Positions 45,174-54,463 of a stretch of 64,000 bases of DNA are shown here, piece by piece. Within the stretch, counting starts at the first letter, position 1; each line of letters starts with the position of its first letter. Source of the stretch: Corynebacterium kutscheri (GTDB lineage: Bacteria; Actinomycetota; Actinomycetes; Mycobacteriales; Mycobacteriaceae); the NCBI RefSeq assembly GCF_000980835.1, contig NZ_CP011312.1, positions 992,001-1,056,000 of the forward strand, read 5' to 3'. The translations under genes and the position numbers were made by a program. The notes beneath the pieces are model-generated. The model was not told the origin of the DNA and made no database searches. It worked only from the letters and a program-made list of their open reading frames with translations.

Positions 45174-45989
45174 ATGCCAGTAGCTATTTCGCAACAGCAA
45201 CCAGAGATTACTGGTTTTCGGCTGGTTTTAAAGAACTTTGAGGGACCTTTTGATCTGCTTTTACAGCTTATTCAATCACGTAAGCTTGAAGTAACTGAAG
45301 TAGCTCTTGCGGAGGTAACCGATGAGTTTGTATCGTATGCACGCCAATTAGGTGAGTCAGCAGAGCTAGATGAGATTACAGAATTCTTAGTTATTGCGGC
45401 AACGCTTTTAGATTTAAAGGCTGCTCGATTGCTTCCTCGTGGTGACGTTGATAGCGAAGAAGACTTGGCTTTATTAGAAACCCGCGATTTACTTTTTGCA
45501 CGCCTTTTGCAATATCGTGCATATGCACAGGTTGCGGATAGATTTGCTCAGTGGCAACAGCAAGCACGTCGAAGATATCCTAGAGTGGTTAGTCTTGAAG
45601 AACAGTTTGCATGTTTATTGCCGCCGGTTGTTTTAGGCCATGATTATAAAAGCTTTGCACAGCTAGCTGCTGGGGTATTTCGGCCACAACCGCCAGAAAC
45701 AGTTGCTACCAACCATATTCACCACGTTGCGGTATCGGTTCCTGAACAAGCTGGAAAAATACTCGATACCTTGCGGGTGGCAGGAGCAAATTATTGGTTA
45801 AATTTTGCTGATTTAACTAAAGATTGCACTATATCAATGCAGATAGTAGGTCGGTTTTTAGCTCTTTTAGAACTTTATAAAGCACAGGCTATCGGGGTAG
45901 AACAGGAAGAAGCTCTTGGTGAACTACACATAGCATGGACTGGTCTGGAAGTGGACCCAGCAGTGGTTGCCGCAAGTAACTGGCAATAA
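45174..45989 (+). CDS. scpA: Segregation and condensation protein A (kleisin)
   Basis: 271 residues. The N-terminal motif FEGPFDLLLQLIQSRKLEV is characteristic of ScpA, followed by an acidic middle and a C-terminal winged-helix region. It bridges the SMC ATPase heads. It starts four bases after parA with ATG 45174, so it is likely translationally coupled. Confidence 0.95.
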   Translation: MPVAISQQQPEITGFRLVLKNFEGPFDLLLQLIQSRKLEVTEVALAEVTDEFVSYARQLGESAELDEITEFLVIAATLLDLKAARLLPRGDVDSEEDLALLETRDLLFARLLQYRAYAQVADRFAQWQQQARRRYPRVVSLEEQFACLLPPVVLGHDYKSFAQLAAGVFRPQPPETVATNHIHHVAVSVPEQAGKILDTLRVAGANYWLNFADLTKDCTISMQIVGRFLALLELYKAQAIGVEQEEALGELHIAWTGLEVDPAVVAASNWQ

Positions 45990-46017
45990 TTTCATTGTCA
46001 TATACGCTGATGAAATA

Positions 46018-46045
46018 AAAAATCAAGATTCTATTCTTGATTTTT
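46018..46045 (+). terminator. AT-rich hairpin between scpA and scpB
   Basis: AAAAATCAAGA (46018-46028) pairs with TCTTGATTTTT (46035-46045) around a six-base loop, with a built-in T-tract. It may attenuate transcription from parA-scpA into scpB. Confidence 0.6.
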
Positions 46046-46138
46046 GGATATTTTAAGTTAAATGAAAATAGTAAAGTCTGTTTTAAGAGCCTGCGTGTAT
46101 TCAAAAAGTTAATAAGATATCTATGTAACAATAAAGCG

Positions 46139-46705
46139 ATGGAACTACCAATGATCTCCCAACTGCGTAGTCAGGTGGAATCAATTCTTCTAGTTATTGA
46201 CACTCCAGTTAGTGTGGAACAGTTAGCGCAGGTTACTGAATATGATTCGGCGACTATATTAAGCGTTTTGCGTCAGCTGGCGGAGGAATTGAAACAGCGC
46301 GGTAGTGGCATTGAAGCACGAGAAACCCCAGAAGGGTGGCGGCTTTATACGGTGGCTGAAAATGCGGCTATCGTCGAAAAGTTTTTGCTACATGGTTCCC
46401 AAACAAAATTATCACGAGCTGCATTAGAGACTCTTGCCGTGGTGGCGTATCGACAACCAGCGACTCGCGCCCAAGTATCAGCGATTCGTGGAGTTAATGT
46501 TGATGGCGTTATGCGCACATTGCAGCTGCGCGGTTTGATTCGGGAAGTTGATATGAGCAATAACGAAAGTGCTGGTGCATATGGGGCGATGCACTATGAA
46601 ACTACGGAGCTCTTTTTAGAGTTATTAGGTATTGATTCTTTAGCGCAGCTACCAGATCTGGCTCCGTTACTGCCTAATGTTGATTCCATTGACGAAGTCT
46701 TTTAG
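46139..46705 (+). CDS. scpB: Segregation and condensation protein B
   Basis: 188 residues from ATG 46139 (MELPMISQLRSQVESILLVI). Two winged-helix domains; the signature RAALETLAVVAYRQPATRAQ and IRGVNVDGVMRTL is intact. The open frame extends to 46037 but the extra residues overlap the hairpin and lack similarity; ATG 46151 is another possible start. It forms the SMC-ScpAB condensin with ScpA, from which it is separated by about 150 bases rather than overlapping. Confidence 0.93.
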   Translation: MELPMISQLRSQVESILLVIDTPVSVEQLAQVTEYDSATILSVLRQLAEELKQRGSGIEARETPEGWRLYTVAENAAIVEKFLLHGSQTKLSRAALETLAVVAYRQPATRAQVSAIRGVNVDGVMRTLQLRGLIREVDMSNNESAGAYGAMHYETTELFLELLGIDSLAQLPDLAPLLPNVDSIDEVF

Positions 46706-46801
46706 TGTCGTTTTTCTTAGTGTCATCGACAAGCGAAAAAAACTCCTGTAGAGTGACTGCGTATTTATAATCACATATCTTTTTACGATAGGACACATAT
46801 C

Positions 46802-47785
46802 GTGGCTCAATCCGCTCGCCGTGATGGCACACCGGGAAGGGGCGCCGGCTCTAGTCGCTCCCATAAAAATTCGCACCACCAACCGGGGGGACGTGGTGTA
46901 GAACGCAATCGCTTTGGCAAGCCAAAAGCTGCTAAGCCAGTAAAACAGGAACGCAAACCTCGTGATTCGGACATGTTGTTGTCTAATGCTCGTCCAGCTC
47001 GTAAACAGCATGTAAAAAAGGTTGCTTTCGATTCCTCGGCAAATAATCAGGGCGAGGGTATTCGGTTACAAAAAGTTTTAGCGAGGGCAGGAGTTGCTTC
47101 TCGTCGTCACGCCGAAGTACTTATCGACGCTGGACGGGTAGAGGTCAACGGTAAGATTGTTGCCCAGCAGGGTTTACGAGTGTACCCCGATCGCGATGTT
47201 ATTCGTGTTGATGGTGTGCGTATTAATGTCAATGATGAGAATCAGTATTTCATTTTAAATAAGCCTCGCGGAATGCACTCGACAATGAGTGATGAACTAG
47301 GCCGTCCTTGTATCGGCGATCTTATGAGTGAACGTATTGCCTCTGGCCAGCGACTTTTCCATGTTGGTCGCCTTGACGCAGATACCGAAGGACTGCTGAT
47401 CTTAACCAACGATGGTGAGTTGGCTAATCGGCTCATGCACCCGAAGTATCACGTATCGAAGACCTACCTAGCCACCGTTTTAGGCGAAGCAGATAATAAA
47501 CTTATCCAGCAGTTGCGTGCTGGCATTGAGCTTGACGACGGCATTGCCAAGGCAGACTATGTACAAATTGTTGATACCTATCAAGGAAAATCCTTGGTAC
47601 GCGTTGAACTTCATGAAGGACGCAAACATATTGTTCGCCGCATGCTTAAAGCGGCTGGTTACCCAGTGCAGCATTTGGTGCGTACCAAACTACATACAGT
47701 TTCGTTAGGGGATATGAAGCCCGGTTTTTACCGAGCATTAAATTCTTCCGAACTAACCAGTTTGTATAAGGCGGTGGATATGTAA
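46802..47785 (+). CDS. rluB: 23S rRNA pseudouridine synthase, RluB/RsuA family
   Basis: 327 residues. A basic Gly/Arg/Ser/His-rich N-terminal extension (1-~80) is followed by an S4 domain (IRLQKVLARAGVASRRHAEV) and the catalytic domain with VGRLDADTEGLLILTNDGE, whose first Asp (near residue 192) is the nucleophile. The start is GTG 46802 behind GATAGGA. The stop overlaps the cmk start by one base (TAATG). Confidence 0.94.
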   Translation: MAQSARRDGTPGRGAGSSRSHKNSHHQPGGRGVERNRFGKPKAAKPVKQERKPRDSDMLLSNARPARKQHVKKVAFDSSANNQGEGIRLQKVLARAGVASRRHAEVLIDAGRVEVNGKIVAQQGLRVYPDRDVIRVDGVRINVNDENQYFILNKPRGMHSTMSDELGRPCIGDLMSERIASGQRLFHVGRLDADTEGLLILTNDGELANRLMHPKYHVSKTYLATVLGEADNKLIQQLRAGIELDDGIAKADYVQIVDTYQGKSLVRVELHEGRKHIVRRMLKAAGYPVQHLVRTKLHTVSLGDMKPGFYRALNSSELTSLYKAVDM

Positions 47786-48495
47786 TGTCGCCGGTAACAT
47801 TAGAAAACGTTCCCGGTGGATTAATTGTGGCCGTCGACGGTCCTTCTGGTGCGGGTAAATCTACAGTATGTCGCGCCATTGCAACCCATTTTGGTGCAAA
47901 ATATATTGATACTGGTGCTATGTATCGGGTGGCTACGCTTTATGCTTTACGCCAAGGCGTATCGGTTTCTGATACTGCTGCAATAGTCGCATTAAGTGGT
48001 GCAATTCCATTAAGTGTTAATGACGATCCGCAGTCACGTGCAGTACTTCTTGATGGCGAAGACGTCTCTGAAGAGATCCGCGGTGTGGAGGTAACCAGGC
48101 AGGTGTCTGCGGTAGCGGCTATTCCAGAAGTTCGGAACAATTTGGTAGCTTTGCAACGCAAGCTAGCTAAGCGTGCTGGTCGTTGCGTACTTGATGGACG
48201 AGACATTGGCACTAATGTACTTGTCGATGCACCCATAAAGATTTTTCTTACTGCATCGGCAGAGGTACGTGCGAAACGTCGCTGTGATCAAGATAATGCG
48301 GCCGGACGAATTGTTGACTATAACGCGGTGTTAGCTGATGTGCTGAGACGAGATGAAATAGACTCTACTCGTACCACAGACCCACTGCGCCCTGCGGAAG
48401 ACGCTGTGATTGTTGATACCTCTGACATGTCGCTTGATGATGTTATCGCTGAGCTCATTGGGCTCATTGAAGCATCCGCAGAAAGGATGAACTAA
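47785..48495 (+). CDS. cmk: Cytidylate kinase
   Basis: Phosphorylates CMP and dCMP. 236 residues with Walker [10 protein letters not shown] at 19-27, YIDTGAMYR for CMP binding, and the DGRDIGTNV segment. It is coupled to rluB by one-base overlap and followed five bases later by der, the standard actinobacterial order. Confidence 0.96.
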   Translation: MSPVTLENVPGGLIVAVDGPSGAGKSTVCRAIATHFGAKYIDTGAMYRVATLYALRQGVSVSDTAAIVALSGAIPLSVNDDPQSRAVLLDGEDVSEEIRGVEVTRQVSAVAAIPEVRNNLVALQRKLAKRAGRCVLDGRDIGTNVLVDAPIKIFLTASAEVRAKRRCDQDNAAGRIVDYNAVLADVLRRDEIDSTRTTDPLRPAEDAVIVDTSDMSLDDVIAELIGLIEASAERMN

Positions 48496-48500
48496 GTCTT

Positions 48501-50123
48501 ATGGCTAATAAAAAGAACCTTGGTATGCCAGGCGAAGACGAAGAGACAGTTTTCGTTTATCACACTCACGATGGCGAAATGGATGCTCAGGAAGTATTTA
48601 TCGAAGAAGATATTCCTGCCCCTCATGGCGGCTATGCTGCCACCGATTTTGATGAGTCCGAGTTTAATTACGACCCATCCTTTGATATCGAAGATATCGA
48701 CGAGACTGAGTTTTCTGATCCTGATTTTGGTAATGATTATACCGACGAGGAATGGGAAGATCTCGAACGCGCTTTTGGTGTTGAACAACCGGGGCATTTC
48801 GAAGAAGCTCTTTGCACGGTAGCTATTGTTGGTAGACCAAACGTGGGTAAGTCTTCACTGGTGAACCGTTTTATTGGCCGTCGTGAAGCAGTTGTGGAAG
48901 ATTTTCCCGGGGTAACTCGTGACCGCATCTCTTATCTTGCCGATTGGGGCGGAAAACGTTTTTGGGTGCAAGACACCGGTGGCTGGGATCCTAATGTCAA
49001 AGGCATTCATGCAGCAATCGCACGTCAGGCTGAGGTTGCTATGCAGACAGCTGACGTTATTGTTATGGTCGTCGATACCATGGTTGGTATTACTGAGACC
49101 GATGCGGTCATGGCAAAGAAACTCCAGCGGGCAGATGTGCCGGTTATTCTAGTAGCCAATAAATTTGATTCCGAGACTTTTTATGCAGATATGGCCGAGT
49201 TTTATGCATTAGGACTTGGCGACCCATGGCCGGTTTCTGCACAACATGGTCGCGGTGGTGCAGATGTTTTGGAAGAAATTCTGGCACGATTCCCAGAAAC
49301 TCCACGCAGTTCCACAATTACTGAAGGTCCACGTCGCGTGGCTTTGGTTGGTAAGCCAAATGTGGGTAAATCCAGCCTGCTTAATAAACTTACCGGTGAA
49401 TCACGTTCAGTGGTCGATAATGTTGCTGGTACTACCGTTGACCCAGTGGATTCATTGGTGCAATTAGATCAGCATCTGTGGAAGTTTATTGATACCGCTG
49501 GTTTGCGCAAGAAGGTTAAAAACGCTCAAGGACATGAGTACTATGCCTCGCTTCGCACTCGGGGAGTTATTGATGCGGCCGAGATCTGTATTTTTATGAT
49601 TGATTCCTCACAGCCGGTCTCGGAACAAGATCAGCGTGTGCTGAATATGATCCTGGAAGCCGGCAAGGCGTTAGTGCTGGTCTTTAATAAATGGGATCTT
49701 ATGGAAGAAGATCGCCGGTGGGAATTAGAGCGCGAAATAGAACAACAGCTCGCCCATATTCCATGGGTAAAACGCATTAATATTTCTGCTGAAACCGGGC
49801 GTGCTGTCCAACGTCTAGAACCATATATGGTGGAAGCATTAGAGAGTTGGGATAAGCGTATTACTACTGGTCAGCTTAATAACTGGTTGCGAGCTACCAT
49901 TGCGCAAAACCCACCACCGATGAAGGGCGGTAGAGTACCACGGGTTCTTTTTGCCACCCAAGCCTCAACTCGACCACCAACAATCGTTTTATTCACCACC
50001 GGCTTCCTCGATGCAGGTTATCGCCGTTATTTGGAGCGAAAGTTCCGGGAAGCCTTTGGTTTTACCGGCTCACCAGTTCGCATTGCGGTTCGCGTGCGCG
50101 AGCGACGAGGCAAAAAAAACTAA
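48501..50123 (+). CDS. der: Ribosome-assembly GTPase Der
   Basis: Tandem-GTPase needed for 50S maturation. 540 residues: two G domains with G1 motifs GRPNVGKSS at 111-119 and GKPNVGKSS near 284, NKFD and NKWD G4 motifs, and a C-terminal KH-like domain ([21 protein letters not shown]). The first ~100 residues are an acidic extension rich in Asp/Glu/Phe/Tyr, absent from E. coli Der but common in Actinobacteria. Confidence 0.96.
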   Translation: MANKKNLGMPGEDEETVFVYHTHDGEMDAQEVFIEEDIPAPHGGYAATDFDESEFNYDPSFDIEDIDETEFSDPDFGNDYTDEEWEDLERAFGVEQPGHFEEALCTVAIVGRPNVGKSSLVNRFIGRREAVVEDFPGVTRDRISYLADWGGKRFWVQDTGGWDPNVKGIHAAIARQAEVAMQTADVIVMVVDTMVGITETDAVMAKKLQRADVPVILVANKFDSETFYADMAEFYALGLGDPWPVSAQHGRGGADVLEEILARFPETPRSSTITEGPRRVALVGKPNVGKSSLLNKLTGESRSVVDNVAGTTVDPVDSLVQLDQHLWKFIDTAGLRKKVKNAQGHEYYASLRTRGVIDAAEICIFMIDSSQPVSEQDQRVLNMILEAGKALVLVFNKWDLMEEDRRWELEREIEQQLAHIPWVKRINISAETGRAVQRLEPYMVEALESWDKRITTGQLNNWLRATIAQNPPPMKGGRVPRVLFATQASTRPPTIVLFTTGFLDAGYRRYLERKFREAFGFTGSPVRIAVRVRERRGKKN

Positions 50124-50133
50124 ACACACCCTA

Positions 50134-50166
50134 GCCCGTGGCCTTCACCAAAGCCACGGGTTTCTT
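50134..50166 (+). terminator. Terminator after der
   Basis: CCCGTGGC (50135-50142) and GCCACGGG (50153-50160) form an 8-bp GC-rich stem followed by TTTCTT. It separates the rluB-cmk-der operon from the ABC exporter genes. Confidence 0.8.
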
Positions 50167-50186
50167 GTAAGGAAAGGTAAAAAGTA

Positions 50187-51743
50187 GTGGCAATTAATTA
50201 TTCCGCCCTACCTGGACCTGGCAGCCAAGCATCACGGTTACCCACTGCCCAAGATAAGCGGTGGACACTCAAAACAGTCTTGGCGCAGCGTCCCTGGAGT
50301 TTTGTAGCCAGTATTTCTACGGCAGCAGCCTTTATCTGCCAGGCATTATTACCAGTTATTGTCGGCAATGCAATTGATCGAGGTATTGCTAGTGGAGATT
50401 TCACCCAATTTTTTCCCTGGTTGATTGCACTAAGCGTCGTTATTGTCCTTAATTTTGGGGTCAATTTTTCCGCCCGTTTTTTCTTAATCCGATCAGAGCT
50501 TATTCTTGGGCATGATTTACGTACTGAGGTAACCGATAGAATCCAAGATCCTCGTGGTTTAGCTGGGCATAATCGAAGTGCCGGTAGCTTGTTATCTATA
50601 GCAAGTGCAGATACTGAGTGAGTAGCTACCACCGTTATGATTACTGTTTTTCCGGTGGCTGAGTTTGCCTCTATTGTCTATGTGACAACAATGCTTACCC
50701 GTACTCATTGGATATTAGGTGTTGCCATTCTTATGGGAGCTCCACTGCTGATTATGGTGGCAATGCTTTTTGGTACGCCTTTACAAAAACGTTCTGGACA
50801 CCGGCAAGCAGCGGTTGCTGATGCCGCCGCTACTGCAACTGACGTAGTGCAAGGGTTAAGAATTATTAAAGGCTTGGGTGCGGTAACCACAGTACGTCAA
50901 CGTTATAAAGTTGCTTCGGATGAGGCTTTTAGGCGCACGATTTCTGCTAATAGTGCTGAGGCTAGACTTAATGGTGCTACCGAGCTAACCGGCATGTTAC
51001 TGACTACTTCATTAGGTGTAGTCAGTGGCTTTATGGCTATCAATGGTGTTATTAGCATCGGTTAAGTAATTATTGTTGTTGGGCTTACCCAATTCATTAT
51101 CACCCCAATGACCATGTTTGGCCGTAACCTAGTTTCAAAATGGGCATCGGCCAAGGCCTCTGGAGCCCGGATTCAAGAAGTACTGCGTGCTGGTTATATC
51201 CGTGAGTTAACTACAGATTCTAATGATGTTGTCGAACGTATTCCGCTGGGGATAAGTGTTATTGAAAATAAATTGAGTTCTGCAGAGCGTGATCGCTGGG
51301 AAACATTAGATCGGTGCCGAGTTATTGTTGCCCCGCATCAGGCTTCGCTTTTCGACGGCACTATTGCAGAAAATATTGCTGCTTTTTCAACGCAGCACAG
51401 TAGCACTGAGATTACTCAAGCACTCTATGCCGCTAGCGGTACTGATATTCCTGGTGGGGATCAGCGTGAAGTAGGTGAGGAAGGACGATTACTTTCTGGT
51501 GGACAGCGTCAGCGAGTAGCCCTTGCCCGAGCACTTGCTGCAGATCCTGATGTATTGATGCTTATTGATCCCACTACTGCGGTGGATTCGGTCACCGAAT
51601 CCCAGATTGCGCAACGGGTTGCTCAGTTAAGAATAGGGAAGCGAACTGTCGTCGTTAGTGATGCACCAAGTTGGCGCATAGTTGCTGATCGGGTAGTAAC
51701 CGTTGATCAAGCACAAAGTTGGTTAGTAGGCAGTTATGAATAG
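50187..51743 (+). pseudogene. ABC exporter subunit 1 (degenerate-NBD half), two in-frame stops
   Basis: One continuous frame encodes an exporter half-transporter of about 518 codons, interrupted by TGA at 50619-50621 and TAA at 51063-51065 with no frameshift. Both fit C-to-T changes (CGA to TGA, CAA to TAA; inferred). The membrane domain covers roughly codons 1-310. The nucleotide-binding domain has a canonical signature LLSGGQRQRVALARAL and a Q-loop-like segment, but no Walker A, and the Walker B carboxylate is followed by Pro (LMLIDPTTAVD) instead of Glu. This is the non-catalytic half of an asymmetric pair with the next gene, which it overlaps by eight bases. Full-length product cannot be made without readthrough. 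Confidence 0.9.
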
Positions 51744-53511
51744 TGACTTACATTTTCCATTAGCCAGAGTAAGCGATATTCGAAGCCAACTTAGTGTACA
51801 ACTGCGCGCTATCCCGCGGGCACGATGGTGGTTTTTATTGGCAGTAGTACTGCTGATTTGCGGCGCTGTTGCTACTACGTGGGTGCCGATTATGCTGGGA
51901 AGAATTATTGATATTGTCAGCAGCAGTGACAATTCTGCGCACGCAAGCACCCAACTTATCCAACTCGCTATGGTTACTGCATTTATTGTACTAGTTGCTG
52001 CAATAGCTAATGCACTGGGGTTTTATCTGATTTCGCGGCTTGCCGAAAGAATTATTGCTAATTTACGAGAAGATATGGTCAGTACTGCTTTGGGCTTACC
52101 CACACACCAGGTTGAAGATGCTGGTACCGGTGATTTGATTAGTCGGTCCACTGATGATGTAGCTACCCTATCGCAGTCGGTGACTGAATCTATTCCGGTT
52201 TTAACGACCGCACTGTTTACCGTCGTTGTTACCGGAATTGCACTTTTTAGTATTGAATGGCAGTTTTTCTTTATCCCATTAGCAGCTGCCCCTATTTATT
52301 ATTGGGGAGCACGACAGTACCTTAGAGTAGCCCCGGCGCGGTATGCAGCAGAGCGTGCCAGTATGGGTGAGCGAGCCCATCGGGTATTAGAAGCAATTCG
52401 CGGTCGTGATACTGTGCGTGCTTATCGGATGGAAGAAGTAATGCATAACCGTGTTTCTGAGGCTTCGTGGCAGGTTGTTACTCGTGGTATGCGTGCACGC
52501 ATGACTATGCTAACGCTAAACTCCTGGCTCATACTTGGGGAATGGGTCATGCTATTTTTTGCCCTTCTGTTGGGTTTTTTCTTGGTTCGTTCACACAGCG
52601 TTAGTATTGGCGGAGTTACTGCTGCGGTATTGCTATTGATCCGTATTCGTGGCTCAATTAATATGCTTATGCGTGTGCTTGACACGGTTCAATCTGGTTA
52701 TGCTTCATTAGCGCGCATTGTGGGCGTGAGTGTGAATCCGCCAGTAGAAGTACCGTCATCGCATGCTGGTGTACCGCGCGGTGAGGTAGAACTAAAACAG
52801 GTTAATTTTAGCTATCAAGAAAATCAGTGGGCAGTTCGTAACGTTAATATGCGCATTGAACCTGGGCAAACAGTTGCTATTGTAGGTGCTTCGGGTGCCG
52901 GGAAAACAACAGTTGCAGCACTTGTAGCAGGGCTTCGGGAACCAAGTTCTGGTCAAGTGCTTATCGACGGCCAAGAGGTGACTACTTTTTCTGATGCAGA
53001 GCGCAAAGCGCGATTGGCTATGGTTAGCCAGGAAGTATATGTTTTTTCTGGAACTCTGCGTGAAGATCTCACCTTAGCGCGACCTGATGCTACTGATGAG
53101 GAACTTATTTATGTGCTCAACAGAGTGCATGCGTTAGAGTGGTTTGAACAATTGGTTGATGGTTTTGATACCGTTGTTGGTGCGCGTGGCTTAGCAATCG
53201 AGCCATTAGAGGCACAACAATTAGCTTTAGCGCGTATTTTATTATTGGATCCAGCAATTGTGATTATGGATGAGGCGACCGCAGAAGCTGGTTCGCAAGG
53301 CGCAACGGCATTAGAACAAGCAGCTGAGGAAGTCACCCGAGATCGTACTGCATTAGTGGTGGCACATAGACTAGATCAAGCACAAGCGGCTGATGTGGTA
53401 GTAGTTATGGAGGCTGGTGAAATCGTTGAAGCTGGTAGCCATGCGGAATTACTTAGCCTTCAGGGGCGTTACCATACTTTATGGCAGGCATGGATAAAAG
53501 GACGTAGTTAA
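51736..53511 (+). CDS. ABC exporter subunit 2 (catalytic half)
   Basis: 591 residues: six-helix transmembrane domain (~30-320), then an NBD with intact Walker A GASGAGKTT near 382-390, Q-loop VSQEVYVFSGTL, and Walker B IVIMDEATAE with the catalytic Glu. The signature LSGGQ is replaced by IEPLEAQQL. It thus provides Walker A/B for the one ATP site whose signature comes from subunit 1. The D-loop reads AEAGS instead of SALD. Since subunit 1 is broken, this protein may be orphaned unless it works as a homodimer, which the missing signature makes unlikely. Substrate unknown. Confidence 0.9.
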   Translation: MNSDLHFPLARVSDIRSQLSVQLRAIPRARWWFLLAVVLLICGAVATTWVPIMLGRIIDIVSSSDNSAHASTQLIQLAMVTAFIVLVAAIANALGFYLISRLAERIIANLREDMVSTALGLPTHQVEDAGTGDLISRSTDDVATLSQSVTESIPVLTTALFTVVVTGIALFSIEWQFFFIPLAAAPIYYWGARQYLRVAPARYAAERASMGERAHRVLEAIRGRDTVRAYRMEEVMHNRVSEASWQVVTRGMRARMTMLTLNSWLILGEWVMLFFALLLGFFLVRSHSVSIGGVTAAVLLLIRIRGSINMLMRVLDTVQSGYASLARIVGVSVNPPVEVPSSHAGVPRGEVELKQVNFSYQENQWAVRNVNMRIEPGQTVAIVGASGAGKTTVAALVAGLREPSSGQVLIDGQEVTTFSDAERKARLAMVSQEVYVFSGTLREDLTLARPDATDEELIYVLNRVHALEWFEQLVDGFDTVVGARGLAIEPLEAQQLALARILLLDPAIVIMDEATAEAGSQGATALEQAAEEVTRDRTALVVAHRLDQAQAADVVVVMEAGEIVEAGSHAELLSLQGRYHTLWQAWIKGRS

Positions 53512-53548
53512 GTAGTACTACAATGTCAGGGAAAAGTTTTGGTGGGGT

Positions 53549-54331
53549 TTAAGCCTTGCGCAGAATAAAAGCATCGACACGGTAGGGAAGTTCGATGAGA
53601 GTTTCTGGAGTATGACCGAGGTGGTCATAAAGATACCAATTCAGATTAGAGTTTACCCGTGCTCGCGTAGTGTTATTTGCCCGTAACCAATAAGAACGTG
53701 TGCGGGTAAGCGCATGTATATCTTCGGGGAGCAGTGTTTGTATCCAGGAGTCACGCAGAATATCAACTATCTCCCAGGGAGTTGCATGCGGAGGAATGAA
53801 GCCACGTTTAAGGGTATCGCCAGAATGCATAATCCTACTGAGCCGGTGTACCCAGGGGATGTCTACATTAAGGGAATTCCACACCAATAATAATGGGGCA
53901 TCAGAAGTAGATATCCGCGCTAACTCATGGCTGGTTTGATTTGTATCAAGCCAGTGCCAGGTTTGGGCGCAAGTAATTGCGTCGATAGTTCCTGTGCCTA
54001 ATCCAGTAGCTTCGGCACGGGCACGTATGCGATGTGCTGGTGTGTGTTTAGCAAGTTCATCAAGCATATCTTTACTGGTATCAAGTGCAATAACAGTACC
54101 TAAATCAATTAAATTTGCGGTGAGTTTACCGGTGCCGGATCCAATATCGACAATGGTGAGTTGGTGCTGCGGTAAATATGCACGGAAAAAATCCTGGACT
54201 ATTAAGGGATAACCGGGGCGAATATCGTGATAGTTGCTCGCACCTTGATTAAAAGCTGCCGATGAATTGCGTCGGTGCTCAGCCGAGGAAAATTTCGGTG
54301 TATTGCGATGAGATAATGGGGGGATATACAT
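53549..54331 (-). CDS. Class I SAM-dependent methyltransferase
   Basis: 260 residues. Motif I VDIGSGTGKLTANL and acidic motif II VIALDTSKDML define the SAM site, and ITCAQTWHWLD matches the methyltransferase type 11 family. The first ~40 residues are polar. It is convergent with the ABC genes and divergent from the next membrane-protein gene. The acceptor is unknown. Confidence 0.85.
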   Translation of the reverse strand: MYIPPLSHRNTPKFSSAEHRRNSSAAFNQGASNYHDIRPGYPLIVQDFFRAYLPQHQLTIVDIGSGTGKLTANLIDLGTVIALDTSKDMLDELAKHTPAHRIRARAEATGLGTGTIDAITCAQTWHWLDTNQTSHELARISTSDAPLLLVWNSLNVDIPWVHRLSRIMHSGDTLKRGFIPPHATPWEIVDILRDSWIQTLLPEDIHALTRTRSYWLRANNTTRARVNSNLNWYLYDHLGHTPETLIELPYRVDAFILRKA

Positions 54332-54463
54332 AGCGTTTTCTTATCTTAGTGGTACTGATATTCCTAGTGTGATACTGGTGTTTTTATAACTGTTAGATAA
54401 ACGAAAATATCCTATGGTTGGTGTCAGAGAAACTTTAAAGATGAGAGGGGATATAGTGAAACG

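Noticed and set aside
50619-51065. TGA as selenocysteine or tryptophan codon in the ABC gene
   Set aside because: A TAA follows in the same frame, no Cys/Sec context is present, and TGA ends other genes here (for example at 23532-23534).
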